From positions 36,913 through 100,912 of the forward strand of contig CAYSPT010000011.1 of assembly GCA_964432985.1 (NCBI GenBank): a DNA stretch of 64,000 nt, written 5' to 3'. The notes beneath the pieces are model-generated. The model was not told the DNA's origin and made no database searches. It saw only the letters and a program-made list of their open reading frames with translations. Below are positions 35,013 to 45,000 of this stretch, piece after piece. Position 1 is the first letter of the stretch, and every line of letters begins with the position of its first letter. The stretch is from CAYSPT01 sp964432985 (GTDB taxonomy: Bacteria; Muiribacteriota; CAYSPT01). The position numbers and the translations under genes were made by a program.

Positions 35013-37517
35013 GTGAAGCTTCCAGACATCACGTTTGACGTTCAGTTCGATCGGTCGGGGATTACCAGGCAGGTGTCCCTGACGGCTTTGATTGACCAGG
35101 TGATCGAGTTACTCGAGAACCATGGGGTGGAGCCCATCATCGACCGTAAAACATACGCCGTAATCGGGACGGGAGATGGTATCTCCCGCTTATCCCGTCT
35201 ACTGGATACCGCCGGGTTTCCCCGTGACCCGCGGGGATTTTTCGGCGAGCTTTTGAAGCAGCTGCAAACCGCAGGCTGCGGACGGGCCCTGACGGTAAAG
35301 ATAGGTAAGGTCGTTGTCCCTTACAACCTGCTCCTGGCTGTGCTGGAAGTGGTGATACCGGGCAACAAGTTCGTTACGGTGAAGACCGTGCGCCAGCTGG
35401 AGCGGCTCTGCAACATCAGCGTTCCGGCCGGAGAACGGCCGGCCATGCAGCTGGTACTGGACACCTACCCGGTGCGCTTTTCCCTGCACACGCTCAGGCA
35501 GATGCACCTTTCTCCGGCGGTGGCGGCCCAGTACATGCCGTTCATTGATGAGCTTAACCACGAGGGCCTGGTGCACACCTGGGTAGGGCAGTTCCACCGG
35601 GGTGTGCTGGAGCAGATGTACCGCAACCGGGTCATCTTCATCCTGAACATGTGGTGCCCGGTATACTGCCGCTTCTGTTTCCGCAAGCACAAGGAGTGCC
35701 GCAATCAGCGTCCACCCACCCAGGCGGCGGTCAAGGAGGCGCTCGGATACCTGCGCCAGGCAGAGCATGTCAAGGAGGTTGTCCTGACCGGCGGCGATCC
35801 GTTCATGAACAGCGCCACGCTGCGTTACGCCATCGACGGGTTGGCCAGAATCCCCCACATCAGGGTGCTCAGGATTGCCACCCGTTCGATCTCGTACTAT
35901 CCCGACCTGTTCTACCGCGACGACTCTTTCTGGTTCCACTACCTGCAGCAAAAGAACTACGAGCTGCGTTATAAAAATAAGCGGATCGAAATCGCCACCC
36001 ACTTCATCCATCCCGACGAGGTATCTGTTTACAGCCTGGATATCATCAATCGGCTCACCGGAAACGGTATTCCCGTGTACGTGCAGACGCCCTTTATCGG
36101 CGGTTGCAACGACGACGGAGATATTCTGGCATCCCTGTTCAGCCGCCTGCGCGCCGCCGGGGCGGAGAATCACTACATCTTTATGCCGTGCAGCCCCCTT
36201 CAGGGCAACCGGGTGTACGGCACCACCATCGCTAGCGGTTTCGAAACCGCCCGGCGGATGCGCGCCTATCTTTCGGATCGGGCCATCCCCAAGATGTGCA
36301 CCGCCACCTCAATCGGTAAGATCGACTGGAACACCAGCGGCTGGGCGGTGGAGCGGGACGAGGAGGATCCCCGGTACTTGTGGATCCGTACGCCCTATAC
36401 CTACGAGTATTTCGCCTCGTTTACCCCGATCCTGCAGTTGTCGGAATTGGTACGTCCTAACTCCGGCGGCACCCTGGACGCCAGGTTCATGGTTGACGTG
36501 GGTGACGACCGGCTCCTCAAGGGCCGGGAATTCGGCCGCCGGCCGGTTCCGCGCGTGGCGGATGTGCTGCCGCACATCGTCGCCAGCGAGCGGGCGCAGC
36601 GGGATGACCTTGAATTCCTGCAGCATTTCGCGCTCAAGGACCAGCGTGTCTCACGGTCGGTGGTCGGCACGGGATCGCCGTCTATATCACGGGTCCACCT
36701 GACCAGGGTTGAGCTTGACTGCCTGGCGCCGGACCATGAGATGGGCGCCACCTTGAAATACATCAAACATGACCGCAGGATCACTGACGTGGTGCTCTTC
36801 TCGCGGCGGGGCATCATTCGGAACCTGTACCGCGTCGGGCGGATCATACAACGCTTGAACTCCATGCGCCACGTGCAGAGCATCCGGCTGCGGAGCCTCA
36901 AGTTCACCTACCAGCCGCATGAATATACCCCGACCGCGGTAAAGAAAATAGTCTCCTTCAATCATCTCGATGTCACCGGGTCGAAACGGTTGGAAATCGA
37001 GGCCCGGTTTATGCATTCAAGCGAGTTTACCGGCGCTCATCAGCGGCTGGTCAACGCCTTCCTGCGCCGCGGGGTGACAGTCTACAACAACACGCCGCTG
37101 CTGGCGCACATCAACGACACCCCCGGGGAGATGAACCGGATAGCCTACCGATGCCGGGAACTGGGGCTTGAGTTCCATCACTGTTACGTAGCCGGGCTGC
37201 CGATCCAGATTTTCTGGGGGCACAGGCATCCGCTCGATCTTAGCCGGGTCACCCGTATCGCGAGCTTCGTGCGCAAGTACGGCAGTGGGCGTGAGATTCC
37301 CCGTTACATTATCCGAACCCCGCTGGGAGAGGTGGATTACGATCTGACATCCGAGATAGTGAAGGTCGATGACGGCGGCCGGATTATGGTCAGACTACTG
37401 CCCTACGATCTTGAATATTTCAGGAGTATGGATAAGGAATTCACCTTGCCTGCCGGAGGCAGAATCGATGATGACGGAATGATCCTGGTCCCGGTAGACG
37501 GGCTCCGCCAAGGATAG
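35013..37517 (+). CDS. Double-barrel KamA-like radical SAM protein (second half degenerate)
   Basis: The start is placed at GTG 35013, six bases after AAGGAG; the ATG at 35007 touches that site. The product has 834 residues. The first ~520 residues form a KamA-type enzyme with CPVYCRFC (C215, C219, C222) and TGGDPFMN, but without the GGGK PLP motif of kamA. Residues ~535-800 repeat the same barrel pattern (VVLFSRRGIIRN; LEIEARFMHSSEF; VYNNTPLLAHINDT; HHCYVAGLP) but lack the cysteine triad. It looks like an internal duplication with one dead half. About 200 N-terminal residues before the cluster are unassigned. The reaction is unknown. Confidence 0.85.
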   Translation: MKLPDITFDVQFDRSGITRQVSLTALIDQVIELLENHGVEPIIDRKTYAVIGTGDGISRLSRLLDTAGFPRDPRGFFGELLKQLQTAGCGRALTVKIGKVVVPYNLLLAVLEVVIPGNKFVTVKTVRQLERLCNISVPAGERPAMQLVLDTYPVRFSLHTLRQMHLSPAVAAQYMPFIDELNHEGLVHTWVGQFHRGVLEQMYRNRVIFILNMWCPVYCRFCFRKHKECRNQRPPTQAAVKEALGYLRQAEHVKEVVLTGGDPFMNSATLRYAIDGLARIPHIRVLRIATRSISYYPDLFYRDDSFWFHYLQQKNYELRYKNKRIEIATHFIHPDEVSVYSLDIINRLTGNGIPVYVQTPFIGGCNDDGDILASLFSRLRAAGAENHYIFMPCSPLQGNRVYGTTIASGFETARRMRAYLSDRAIPKMCTATSIGKIDWNTSGWAVERDEEDPRYLWIRTPYTYEYFASFTPILQLSELVRPNSGGTLDARFMVDVGDDRLLKGREFGRRPVPRVADVLPHIVASERAQRDDLEFLQHFALKDQRVSRSVVGTGSPSISRVHLTRVELDCLAPDHEMGATLKYIKHDRRITDVVLFSRRGIIRNLYRVGRIIQRLNSMRHVQSIRLRSLKFTYQPHEYTPTAVKKIVSFNHLDVTGSKRLEIEARFMHSSEFTGAHQRLVNAFLRRGVTVYNNTPLLAHINDTPGEMNRIAYRCRELGLEFHHCYVAGLPIQIFWGHRHPLDLSRVTRIASFVRKYGSGREIPRYIIRTPLGEVDYDLTSEIVKVDDGGRIMVRLLPYDLEYFRSMDKEFTLPAGGRIDDDGMILVPVDGLRQG

Positions 37518-37563
37518 ATGGATTTTTGTAGGAGTTCAAAGAACATTCCATGGATACACAATA

Positions 37564-37756
37564 ATGGAGCTTGACAGCACGCAGAGGAAAATAGTCGACA
37601 GCCTCAGAGATTTGAGACTGCCTCCCGGCGCACGGATTCTGGAACTAGGGATGGGGCGCGGGGGCCACACAATACCGCTCAGAGCGGCTTACCCTGAGGC
37701 CTGGATAACCGGCTATGACCTGGCAAAGTGTCAGATTGGAGGCAGGCCCGACCGGC
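37564..37756 (+). pseudogene. 5' fragment of a SAM methyltransferase gene
   Basis: About 60 residues of a methyltransferase N-terminus are readable (LPPGARILELGMGRGGHTIPLR ... WITGYDLAKCQIGG in substance, motif I ILELGMGRGGH). The match stops abruptly at 37756, where the 209-bp duplicate begins; the frame then runs on briefly into antisense sequence. It is a truncated remnant at a recombination junction. Confidence 0.75.
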
Positions 37757-37965
37757 CCTCCCGTAAAGCTTCCAGGCTGACCTGAATGGGAATACCCGAG
37801 TGCAGCATCTGGCCAAACTTCTCACAAAATAGCGACATCAGAGACATGTGTAAACGATCCATAATAACTTCCAAATGATTTTTTTGAAAGACGTCTTCCT
37901 GTATCTAATGATACCAGACCCCGGTGCCATTTCAAGTTACAGCAAGGTTACAAATAGGTTACAGA
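37757..37965 (-). pseudogene. Duplicate of T2SSF-like gene 5' end and promoter (copy 2)
   Basis: This stretch is about 92 % identical to 30217-30425. It keeps codons 1-35 on the minus strand (ATG at 37862), then is cut at the methyltransferase fragment. The ribosome site has changed from GGAGGT to GGAAGT, yet the three GTTACA boxes (37936, 37947, 37958) and the AAGACGTCTT palindrome are unchanged. From 38050 to 38100 follows a decayed TA-block repeat end (GTGAGATGCCTCAATTCC ... GCGACTGGATTTGAA). Confidence 0.85.
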
Positions 37966-38110
37966 ACCAGGTAAGTGCGCGAGTTCGAATCATCTTTAAC
38001 TTTCCACGCATACCTAATCAGAGGGTGGTACAAGCAAGTTTTCAAAACAGAAGCGTGAGATGCCTCAATTCCTCAGCCATCCTATGCGACTGGATTTGAA
38101 GCAAAGCCGA

Positions 38111-38647
38111 TCATAATTGATCTTTATAACCTTCGCGGATCAGTTTAAAAATACCGTTACCCGTATTGAGATCATAAATATTGAAATTTGTCCTGATATC
38201 AAATCCCTCATGATGAACAGCAAAATTCAAGGATGCCGAACCTTCTTCCCCACTGCGAATGCGATGAAAAACAGCCCTCGGCCAGGTAAGCATTGCCGGT
38301 CCGTCAAAAAGGATTTCTCCATCTTTTTCAATCCGGTCAGGTAGTACGATGAAACTCTCAACATTCCCATGTTTTCGATTATAAACATCGACATATCGAA
38401 TGCCATGAAGGACAATGAGGTTGTCATCCTGATAAGGATGCATATACCAGGGCCGTTCCACATCACCGATCAGGCCGGGTGAAATAGCGTCACTCTTATG
38501 AATAACTCTATCGATGGCACTGATTCGGGGCAGCAGGTTCATTGGTACGATATCAAAAGCAACGTTTTTCGTGTGCCGGAAGGGAATCAGTCGGATAATA
38601 CGGTATAAATCAGGAACTTCATCTATTATATCTAATTCAGTTTTCAT
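38111..38647 (-). CDS. Cupin-like hypothetical protein
   Basis: The start is at the internal ATG 38647, since AGAGAGG lies seven bases upstream; a longer frame to 38695 has none. The 178-residue protein is mostly beta-strand with WYMHPYQDDNLIVLHGIRYVD and WPRAVFHRIRSGEEGSASLN, suggesting a cupin / RmlC-like barrel. An FNIYDLNTGNGIFKLIREG tail ends it. Function is unknown. It is divergent from the following TPR gene. Confidence 0.65.
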   Translation of the reverse strand: MKTELDIIDEVPDLYRIIRLIPFRHTKNVAFDIVPMNLLPRISAIDRVIHKSDAISPGLIGDVERPWYMHPYQDDNLIVLHGIRYVDVYNRKHGNVESFIVLPDRIEKDGEILFDGPAMLTWPRAVFHRIRSGEEGSASLNFAVHHEGFDIRTNFNIYDLNTGNGIFKLIREGYKDQL

Positions 38648-38742
38648 AATCGTACCTCTCTTTAGCTCTATTCTTAAGAAATCATACCGTACCACGGCAA
38701 TGTCTGCAAATGATACAATCGAGTTCAGGATGGTGATCTGGT

Positions 38743-39315
38743 ATGGGGCTTACTAAGCGCTTACTGATACTGGGGTTTCTGTTAGTCCTGGTAATGTGCC
38801 TGAAAGCGGCCTATGGCCAGCAGGACGATGCAACTGTCAACACGGACCAACCGGCCAGTGGGCGATCCTTCGACCATGTGGCAAGCAGCATCCCCTTTGA
38901 TAAAAAATCGTTAAAGGAGCTCAATAAAAAAATTGACAGACATTATAAAAGCGGGGACTATTCCCAGGCTGCCGCGCTGGGTGAAGTAGCGCTAAAAATA
39001 ACGAAAGACCTGTATGATGCTGATCATCCACGAGTAATTACTGCGCTAAACAACCTGGCCCTCTTTTATAAATTAACCGAGAGACTTGATAAAGCCGAGC
39101 AGATGTATCGGGAGGCAATATCCCTCAATGAAATGTCCGGCGGTGCTGATCATTCTGAAACCTCCACCGTGATCGGCAATCTGGCCATGGTGTGCCTGGA
39201 TCAGAAGAAATATGGGGAACCCCATTCAATACACAACATGCTGCTGGGAGCATGCGGAAGATCTTTGAGGATGCGCCACCCGATTTTTGCCCGACTGGGC
39301 CGCACCAGGTATTGA
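38743..39315 (+). CDS. Exported TPR protein, probably truncated
   Basis: A signal peptide (LLILGFLLVLVMCLKAAYG) precedes a spacer and about two and a half kinesin-light-chain-type TPR units (YKSGDYSQAAALGEVALKI; VITALNNLALFYKLTERLDKAEQMYREAI; TSTVIGNLAMVCLDQKKYGE). After KKYGEP the pattern breaks into unrelated residues. Normal members continue with several more repeats, so the 3' part has probably been lost by deletion or frameshift. The product has 190 residues. Confidence 0.6.
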   Translation: MGLTKRLLILGFLLVLVMCLKAAYGQQDDATVNTDQPASGRSFDHVASSIPFDKKSLKELNKKIDRHYKSGDYSQAAALGEVALKITKDLYDADHPRVITALNNLALFYKLTERLDKAEQMYREAISLNEMSGGADHSETSTVIGNLAMVCLDQKKYGEPHSIHNMLLGACGRSLRMRHPIFARLGRTRY

Positions 39316-39438
39316 TCCAGCTGCACCGGATTTAAACCCATCTTCGCTGGACGGATACCCAACCCTGTCGGGTATAATCATACAAGGTCGAGGTGAGTTG
39401 TTCGGTGAATTACGGAGTGAGGAATAAGTGACGGGAAG

Positions 39439-41802
39439 ATGAAAAAGGTACTCAATAAACTGCATCACATTCTTGCGCCGATGTTTCTCTGGTTCTTCCT
39501 GTCTTTCGTTATTGTTTCAGCGCCTGGCGCTCCGGCCGCTGAACCATCAAATGCCGCGGGTGTACATTCATCTTTCACGGGAATACCATCAAATGCTGAG
39601 AGTGGTATTTCGCGCCCCCTGATCCTGAAGCATTTCTCAGAGACCCTGATTAGATCATTCGAGATTTCACTCCAGGAATTCAAGAACCCGACTCTTGCAA
39701 AATGGCTTGGAACCGTCAGTTCACCAGACAGGCTGTCCGGATCGACCCTGCACGAACTTTTTAATGAATTCAGCAGTCATCTTCTCCAGGTACTATCGGC
39801 CACTGAGCTTGCCGGTCAGGAGGATACTCTCTGGAAAGCCATGCAACGCTCGGCCAATTTTCTCCGTCTCGATGATCGCCCTCTGGAAGAGAATTTACCT
39901 CTTTTAAAAATCGAACGTTCGCTCGAAAAATCTCCGCCTTTCACCAGAGAGATAGACAATACCAGTTCCACTGTCGTCGAAGTCAACTGGCCTGGAATCG
40001 ATCACTACACAGAAGATCGTCTCGGTCCGCTGGAAGTCCTTATCAATATCCTGAATCCGGCAGACCGGGTGATTCTGACAAATACAGATCTCAGTGAAGT
40101 GCTGGCTGGAATGACTGACCTGGTCTCTCTGGTCAGATACAATCTGCCGATTTCCTCGTATGGGAAAAATATCACTCTGGCAACTAAATCCGATGGGAAA
40201 AAAATCCTCGTCCTCTCAGGTTTTGACAGCAAAGCCTACCTGCTTCATTTCGGACTGATCATAAATCGATACAGACGGATCAAAAAAAAGCAGTTCTCCA
40301 TTTTTGAATTTATCGATCCGAAAAGCCTGAAAAATAGTTACACCCAGCTCCTGTTATTCGCTCAGAAGCATCCTTCCCTTTTTTCTTCCCTGGACGCCAT
40401 CGTGATCGGTTACGATTCGGCATTCCGGGAGCAGTGGAAGGAATATGAAACCGCCGTTGCCTGCCAGAGAGGCTTCCCTGGTGAAAACTGGGGGATCAAT
40501 GTATTCCGCTTCCCTGAAGGAAAAACAGCCGGAGTCCTGACAGGAGATGTGGACTATTACGGAGAAGGTCTGGTCTGTCAAATTGAGACACTGATATCCC
40601 GTTTTCCAGTTAAACAGGTTTTCTTTGGCGGATCGGGAGGGGCTGTCATTCCCCGCCCGATCTATGATATGTACTACCCTTCCGTGATAAGATCATCCAA
40701 CGTAATCAGATCATCCCCCGGGTATGAAACCACCAATGTGCTGACCGGATCAAGTGATGCGGGAACCCATGTCAGCGTGAATTCGCCGCTCTATGAAACC
40801 CCCCTGCTGCTGGCTCGGTTTCAAGCCGCCCATTACAATACCGTCGATATGGAAGCGGGTCATCTTGCCCGTCTGGCCGGAAAACACGGTATGGAAGTAG
40901 GTGTCGGAATCCTTGTCACCGATTTCCCGCCCGGTTTCGAAAGCATTGACGTCACCTTCGCTAAGCAGAATTTCATGGCCAAGCAGAAAGCCAGGGCCGA
41001 TTTTGTCCGCAAGGTGGAAGCGTATGTGAGGCGGAATGAGATAACCTACCTGCACTTCCTGGAACGGCTGACCGGTAAGACCATACTGGAAATCAGCCGT
41101 GAAACACTCACCAGCCATCGCGATAAAATAGGCCTGTTTTCACCAGAGGAACAGGAGGTTGTCCGGCGCCTCTTCACCCTCCCCTTCCGAATTGTCGTTC
41201 GAATGAGCCCCGGACGTCTGCACTGGACACTGAAAGACAGCGCCCTGTTCTCCACCGGACTGCTAAACAGTCTCGGCAAGAAGACCGATCCGTTCACGCC
41301 CGAACTTGAAGACCAGATGTTCGGCGCCTTCGATTATATATTCGCATCATACTGCACCGATTTCGGACAGAGCATGTACGGAGATGTTATCGTCCTCCTC
41401 AAACCCGAGGAGATACTGCCCCGCAGTTGGGGTTCCCGGGCATCAGGATGGCGGGTCGCAGGTTACAAAAAAGGCTCCCCGCTGGAAGTCCACCAGAAAA
41501 ACTTCCTCCGGGAAGTACTGCATCCCAGCCATTACCGTGAAGCCATGGAACTTCAAGCCGTGTACCGTTACCGCCGTCTGAAACCTTCAACCCGGAAAAT
41601 GCTCATGAACCGCCCCGTAGAAACCTGGCCTTCAATTTTGTATGAGATCGGTTTCGGCAAACTCGAATTAAAGATAAAATCGCACGTTCTAACCAGAGAG
41701 ATCCAGCGCGTCATACTGCCCCCGTCAGTCCGCGGGGAGATTCCAGGCATGCTGAAACAGCATAACATCCCCTTCGAATATTACCGAACCGATGATAAAT
41801 AG
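39439..41802 (+). CDS. Large exported protein with possible nucleoside-phosphorylase-like region
   Basis: The protein has 787 residues with a signal peptide (FLWFFLSFVIVSAPGAPAA). Residues ~330-530 contain FFGGSGGAVIPRPIYDMYY, GTHVSVNSPLYETPLLLARF and VDMEAGHLARLAGKHGMEVG, reminiscent of the catalytic region of PNP/UDP-phosphorylase fold proteins (the DMEA segment). The other parts match nothing I recognise. Export of a phosphorylase-like domain would be unusual. GGGAAG precedes the ATG. It seems to be transcribed alone. Confidence 0.6.
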   Translation: MKKVLNKLHHILAPMFLWFFLSFVIVSAPGAPAAEPSNAAGVHSSFTGIPSNAESGISRPLILKHFSETLIRSFEISLQEFKNPTLAKWLGTVSSPDRLSGSTLHELFNEFSSHLLQVLSATELAGQEDTLWKAMQRSANFLRLDDRPLEENLPLLKIERSLEKSPPFTREIDNTSSTVVEVNWPGIDHYTEDRLGPLEVLINILNPADRVILTNTDLSEVLAGMTDLVSLVRYNLPISSYGKNITLATKSDGKKILVLSGFDSKAYLLHFGLIINRYRRIKKKQFSIFEFIDPKSLKNSYTQLLLFAQKHPSLFSSLDAIVIGYDSAFREQWKEYETAVACQRGFPGENWGINVFRFPEGKTAGVLTGDVDYYGEGLVCQIETLISRFPVKQVFFGGSGGAVIPRPIYDMYYPSVIRSSNVIRSSPGYETTNVLTGSSDAGTHVSVNSPLYETPLLLARFQAAHYNTVDMEAGHLARLAGKHGMEVGVGILVTDFPPGFESIDVTFAKQNFMAKQKARADFVRKVEAYVRRNEITYLHFLERLTGKTILEISRETLTSHRDKIGLFSPEEQEVVRRLFTLPFRIVVRMSPGRLHWTLKDSALFSTGLLNSLGKKTDPFTPELEDQMFGAFDYIFASYCTDFGQSMYGDVIVLLKPEEILPRSWGSRASGWRVAGYKKGSPLEVHQKNFLREVLHPSHYREAMELQAVYRYRRLKPSTRKMLMNRPVETWPSILYEIGFGKLELKIKSHVLTREIQRVILPPSVRGEIPGMLKQHNIPFEYYRTDDK

Positions 41803-42092
41803 CGTTAGCTTATAGATGGAAGCCACTTTTCGCGGTGGCCGCGACGCATCTTTCCAACCGCTTTCTATTGGTGTCCACCCCCTTATAAACATTACCCTTT
41901 AAAATTCCACATTTTCCATTGATTCGTCTGGTTATCACGCCCGTGGATGTCAGCGTGGATGTCAAATTGGCAGTTAAAAGAAGAGGCGATAATGACCACC
42001 TCGTACGCTTCATTACAGTTCGAGTACCGCACCCAATTTCTCGGCTGTGTCCTGCTGCATTGTGAGCAGTGCATGGGCCTATATATCAAGCG

Positions 42093-45000
42093 TCATACCC
42101 GTGCCGGTGCAACTCCTTTGTCATCCACAGTCTGCTGAGATGTGCGTAAACCTCCAAACAAGGCATACAGGGCTGGCAATACCAGCAGTGTCAGCACGTT
42201 GTCAGCGATGATGCCGCCGATTACCACGGTGGCCAGGGGACGCTGGACTTCCGCTCCCACCCCGGTACTGATGGCCATGGGAAGAAAACCAAGCACGGCT
42301 ACCAGTCCGGCCATGATGATGGGCCGCAGCCTTAGAAGCGCGCCCTCCTCGATCCCCCGGGCTACGGAGAGCCCGCTTGCCAGGCGATTCTTTATCGTGT
42401 GAATCAGTACCAACCCGTTCAAAACGGATACGCCTGAAGCAATGACAAAACCCACACCGGCGGAAACGGTAAACGGCATCCCGCGTAAGCAGAGCGCGGT
42501 CAAACCGCCGAAGGCCGCGAAGATGGGGCCCAGGAAGATAATGCAGGATGCACGCGTTGAACCTGTGGCCGCGAGCAGCAAAACGAAGATGAGCAACAGG
42601 GCCAGCGGAACGACGATCATCAGCCTTTTCGCCGCCCGCTGCAGGTGTTCGAACTGACCTCCGAATTCCACGTGATAGCCCGGCGGCAGCGCGAGGGTCT
42701 CCTCGATTGTGCGGCGTACCTCCTCCACGAACCCGCCGATGTCCCGGCCGGAGACATTGCACTGGATTACGATCCGCCGTTTTTGCCACTCCCGGGTGAT
42801 TGTCGACGGCTCTTCGACCTGCCGGATGTACGCCAGGCGGGCCAGCGGGATACGCTCGCCGCCGGCAGAGGGAACCAGGATACGGCCGACGGCGGAGGTG
42901 TCACAACGGTATTCTTCCTTGAGCCTGACCACCAGGTCGAACCGCCGCTGCCCCTCGCGGATCTCTCCCACGTGCCGGGCACCGATCGCTTCGACAGCGT
43001 CGAGGACATGCCGGGCCGGCACGCCGTAACGGGCAATAGCCTCCTGGTCGAGGCGGACCTGAAGCACCGGCTGTCCGGTGATCTGCTCCGTGTATAGATC
43101 CGTACTCCCGGGAATCGATCGAAGGATAGCCTCCGCTTCCATGGCTTTTGTCCGTAAAATTTCAAGATCGTCCCCGAAAATCTTCACGCCGAGGTCGGTT
43201 CGGATCCCGGCAATCATCTCATTCACCCGCATCTCAATCGGTTGGGTAAAAATCATCCGCATACCGGGCAGGCCGGATAGCTCCCGGCGTAGAACGGATG
43301 TCAACTCATCCTGTGTCCGGGCCCGGACCCATTCCTCACGTGGTGCCAGGGTGATAAACACATCACTCAGCTCGATCCCCATGGGGTCCGTGGCCACCTC
43401 CGCGGTCCCTGTCCGGACCCAGACGTTTTTCACCTCGTGAGGGAACTTCTCCCGGATGAGCGTTTCAATCCGCGTCCCGTACCGGACCGATTCTTCCACC
43501 GACACGCCGGCTAGCCGCACGGTATTGATGACGATACCCATCTCCGAAAGCCTTGGAATGAATTCCGATCCGATACCGGCGGCCAACCATATCCCCGCAG
43601 CGATGACGATCACCGGGATAAAGCCGAACAGTGCCGGATTCCTGAGTGTCCGGCGCACCACCGGCCGGTATAGCCAGGCGATCAACGGCGTGATGCGGTC
43701 CTTTGCGGTCCTCATGCGTCCGGGGGTGAAATAACTGACCATGACGGGCAAGACGGTGCAGATGAGCAGCACCGACCCGGACAGGGCGAAGAGTATCGTC
43801 AAAGACATCGGCCGGAAGAGTTTCCCTTCAATTCCTTCCAGGGCCAGGACCGGCAAATAAACGATCATGTTGATCGTCTGGGCGAACACCGTGGGACGGG
43901 CGACCTGTACCGAGGCCTGCTTGACTATCTCCATCACCGGGCGTTTACCGGTGCTCTCCTGGAGGTGGCGGACATTATTCTCGACCATGACCAGCGCGCT
44001 GTCCACGATGAATCCGAAATCTATGGCTCCGAGGCTCATGAGACTGCCGGCGATTCCCAGCCGGAGCATCCCGCTGAAAGCGAAGCACATGGATAGAGGG
44101 ATCGCAGAGGCCACGATGATACCGGCCCGAAGATTCCCGAGGAACAGGAACAGCACGGCCACCACCAGGACAGCTCCTTCCAGGAGGTTGTTCTTGACGG
44201 TATCCAGTACCTGTCTGACCAGGTCGGTCCGGTCGTACAGGGGAAGTATTTCCACTCCCGAGGGTAGAGACATCCGAATTTCGTCCAGTCGTTTCTTTAG
44301 CCTCTCGGTCACCTGGTCGCTGTTTTCGCCCATCAGCATGAATCCCAGCCCCAGTACGACCTCTCCTCGGCCGTTGGCGGTCGCCGCACCGCGGCGGATC
44401 TCGTGACCGATTTTCACGACGGCCACGTCGCGGATGCGAACAGGAGTTCCACGATACGCGTCGATGACGATATTGCCGATCTCCTCCGTACTCGTAGTCA
44501 GACCGATACCATGCACGAGATGCAGCTCCCCGGCCTGAACGATGTTGCCGCCGCCAACATTGAGGTTGTTTTCCTGCAGGGCTGCAAAGACGTCATCCAG
44601 AGCGAGGTTGTATTTCATGAGGTTTTCCAGGTCGACCAGCACGTGATACTGCCGGCGCTTCCCGCCCCAGGTGTTTACTTCTGCCACACCGGATACCGAG
44701 CGCAGGCGGGGCTTTACCACCCAATCATGAATAGTTGTAAGCTCTTCCAGGCTCTTGTCCTGGCCGGTAACGATGTAGTGGTAGACTTCCCCCAGCCCGG
44801 TGGAAACAGGACCCATCTTCGGCCTGGTTATGCCTTCGGGAAGTGACACGACCATGAGTTTTTCCATCACCAACTGCCGGGCAAAATAGATATCGGTTCC
44901 GTCCTCGAAGATTACGATCACCTGGGACAGGCCGAACTTGGATATCGACCGGACCTCGGCCAGCCCCGGGAGCCCGCTGATCGCCTGCTCCACCGGGAAG

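Noticed and set aside
35013..37517. EpmB (EF-P lysine aminomutase) assignment for the double KamA-like protein
   Set aside because: EpmB is a single barrel of about 340 residues beside epmA/efp, none of which is present; the length and second barrel do not fit.
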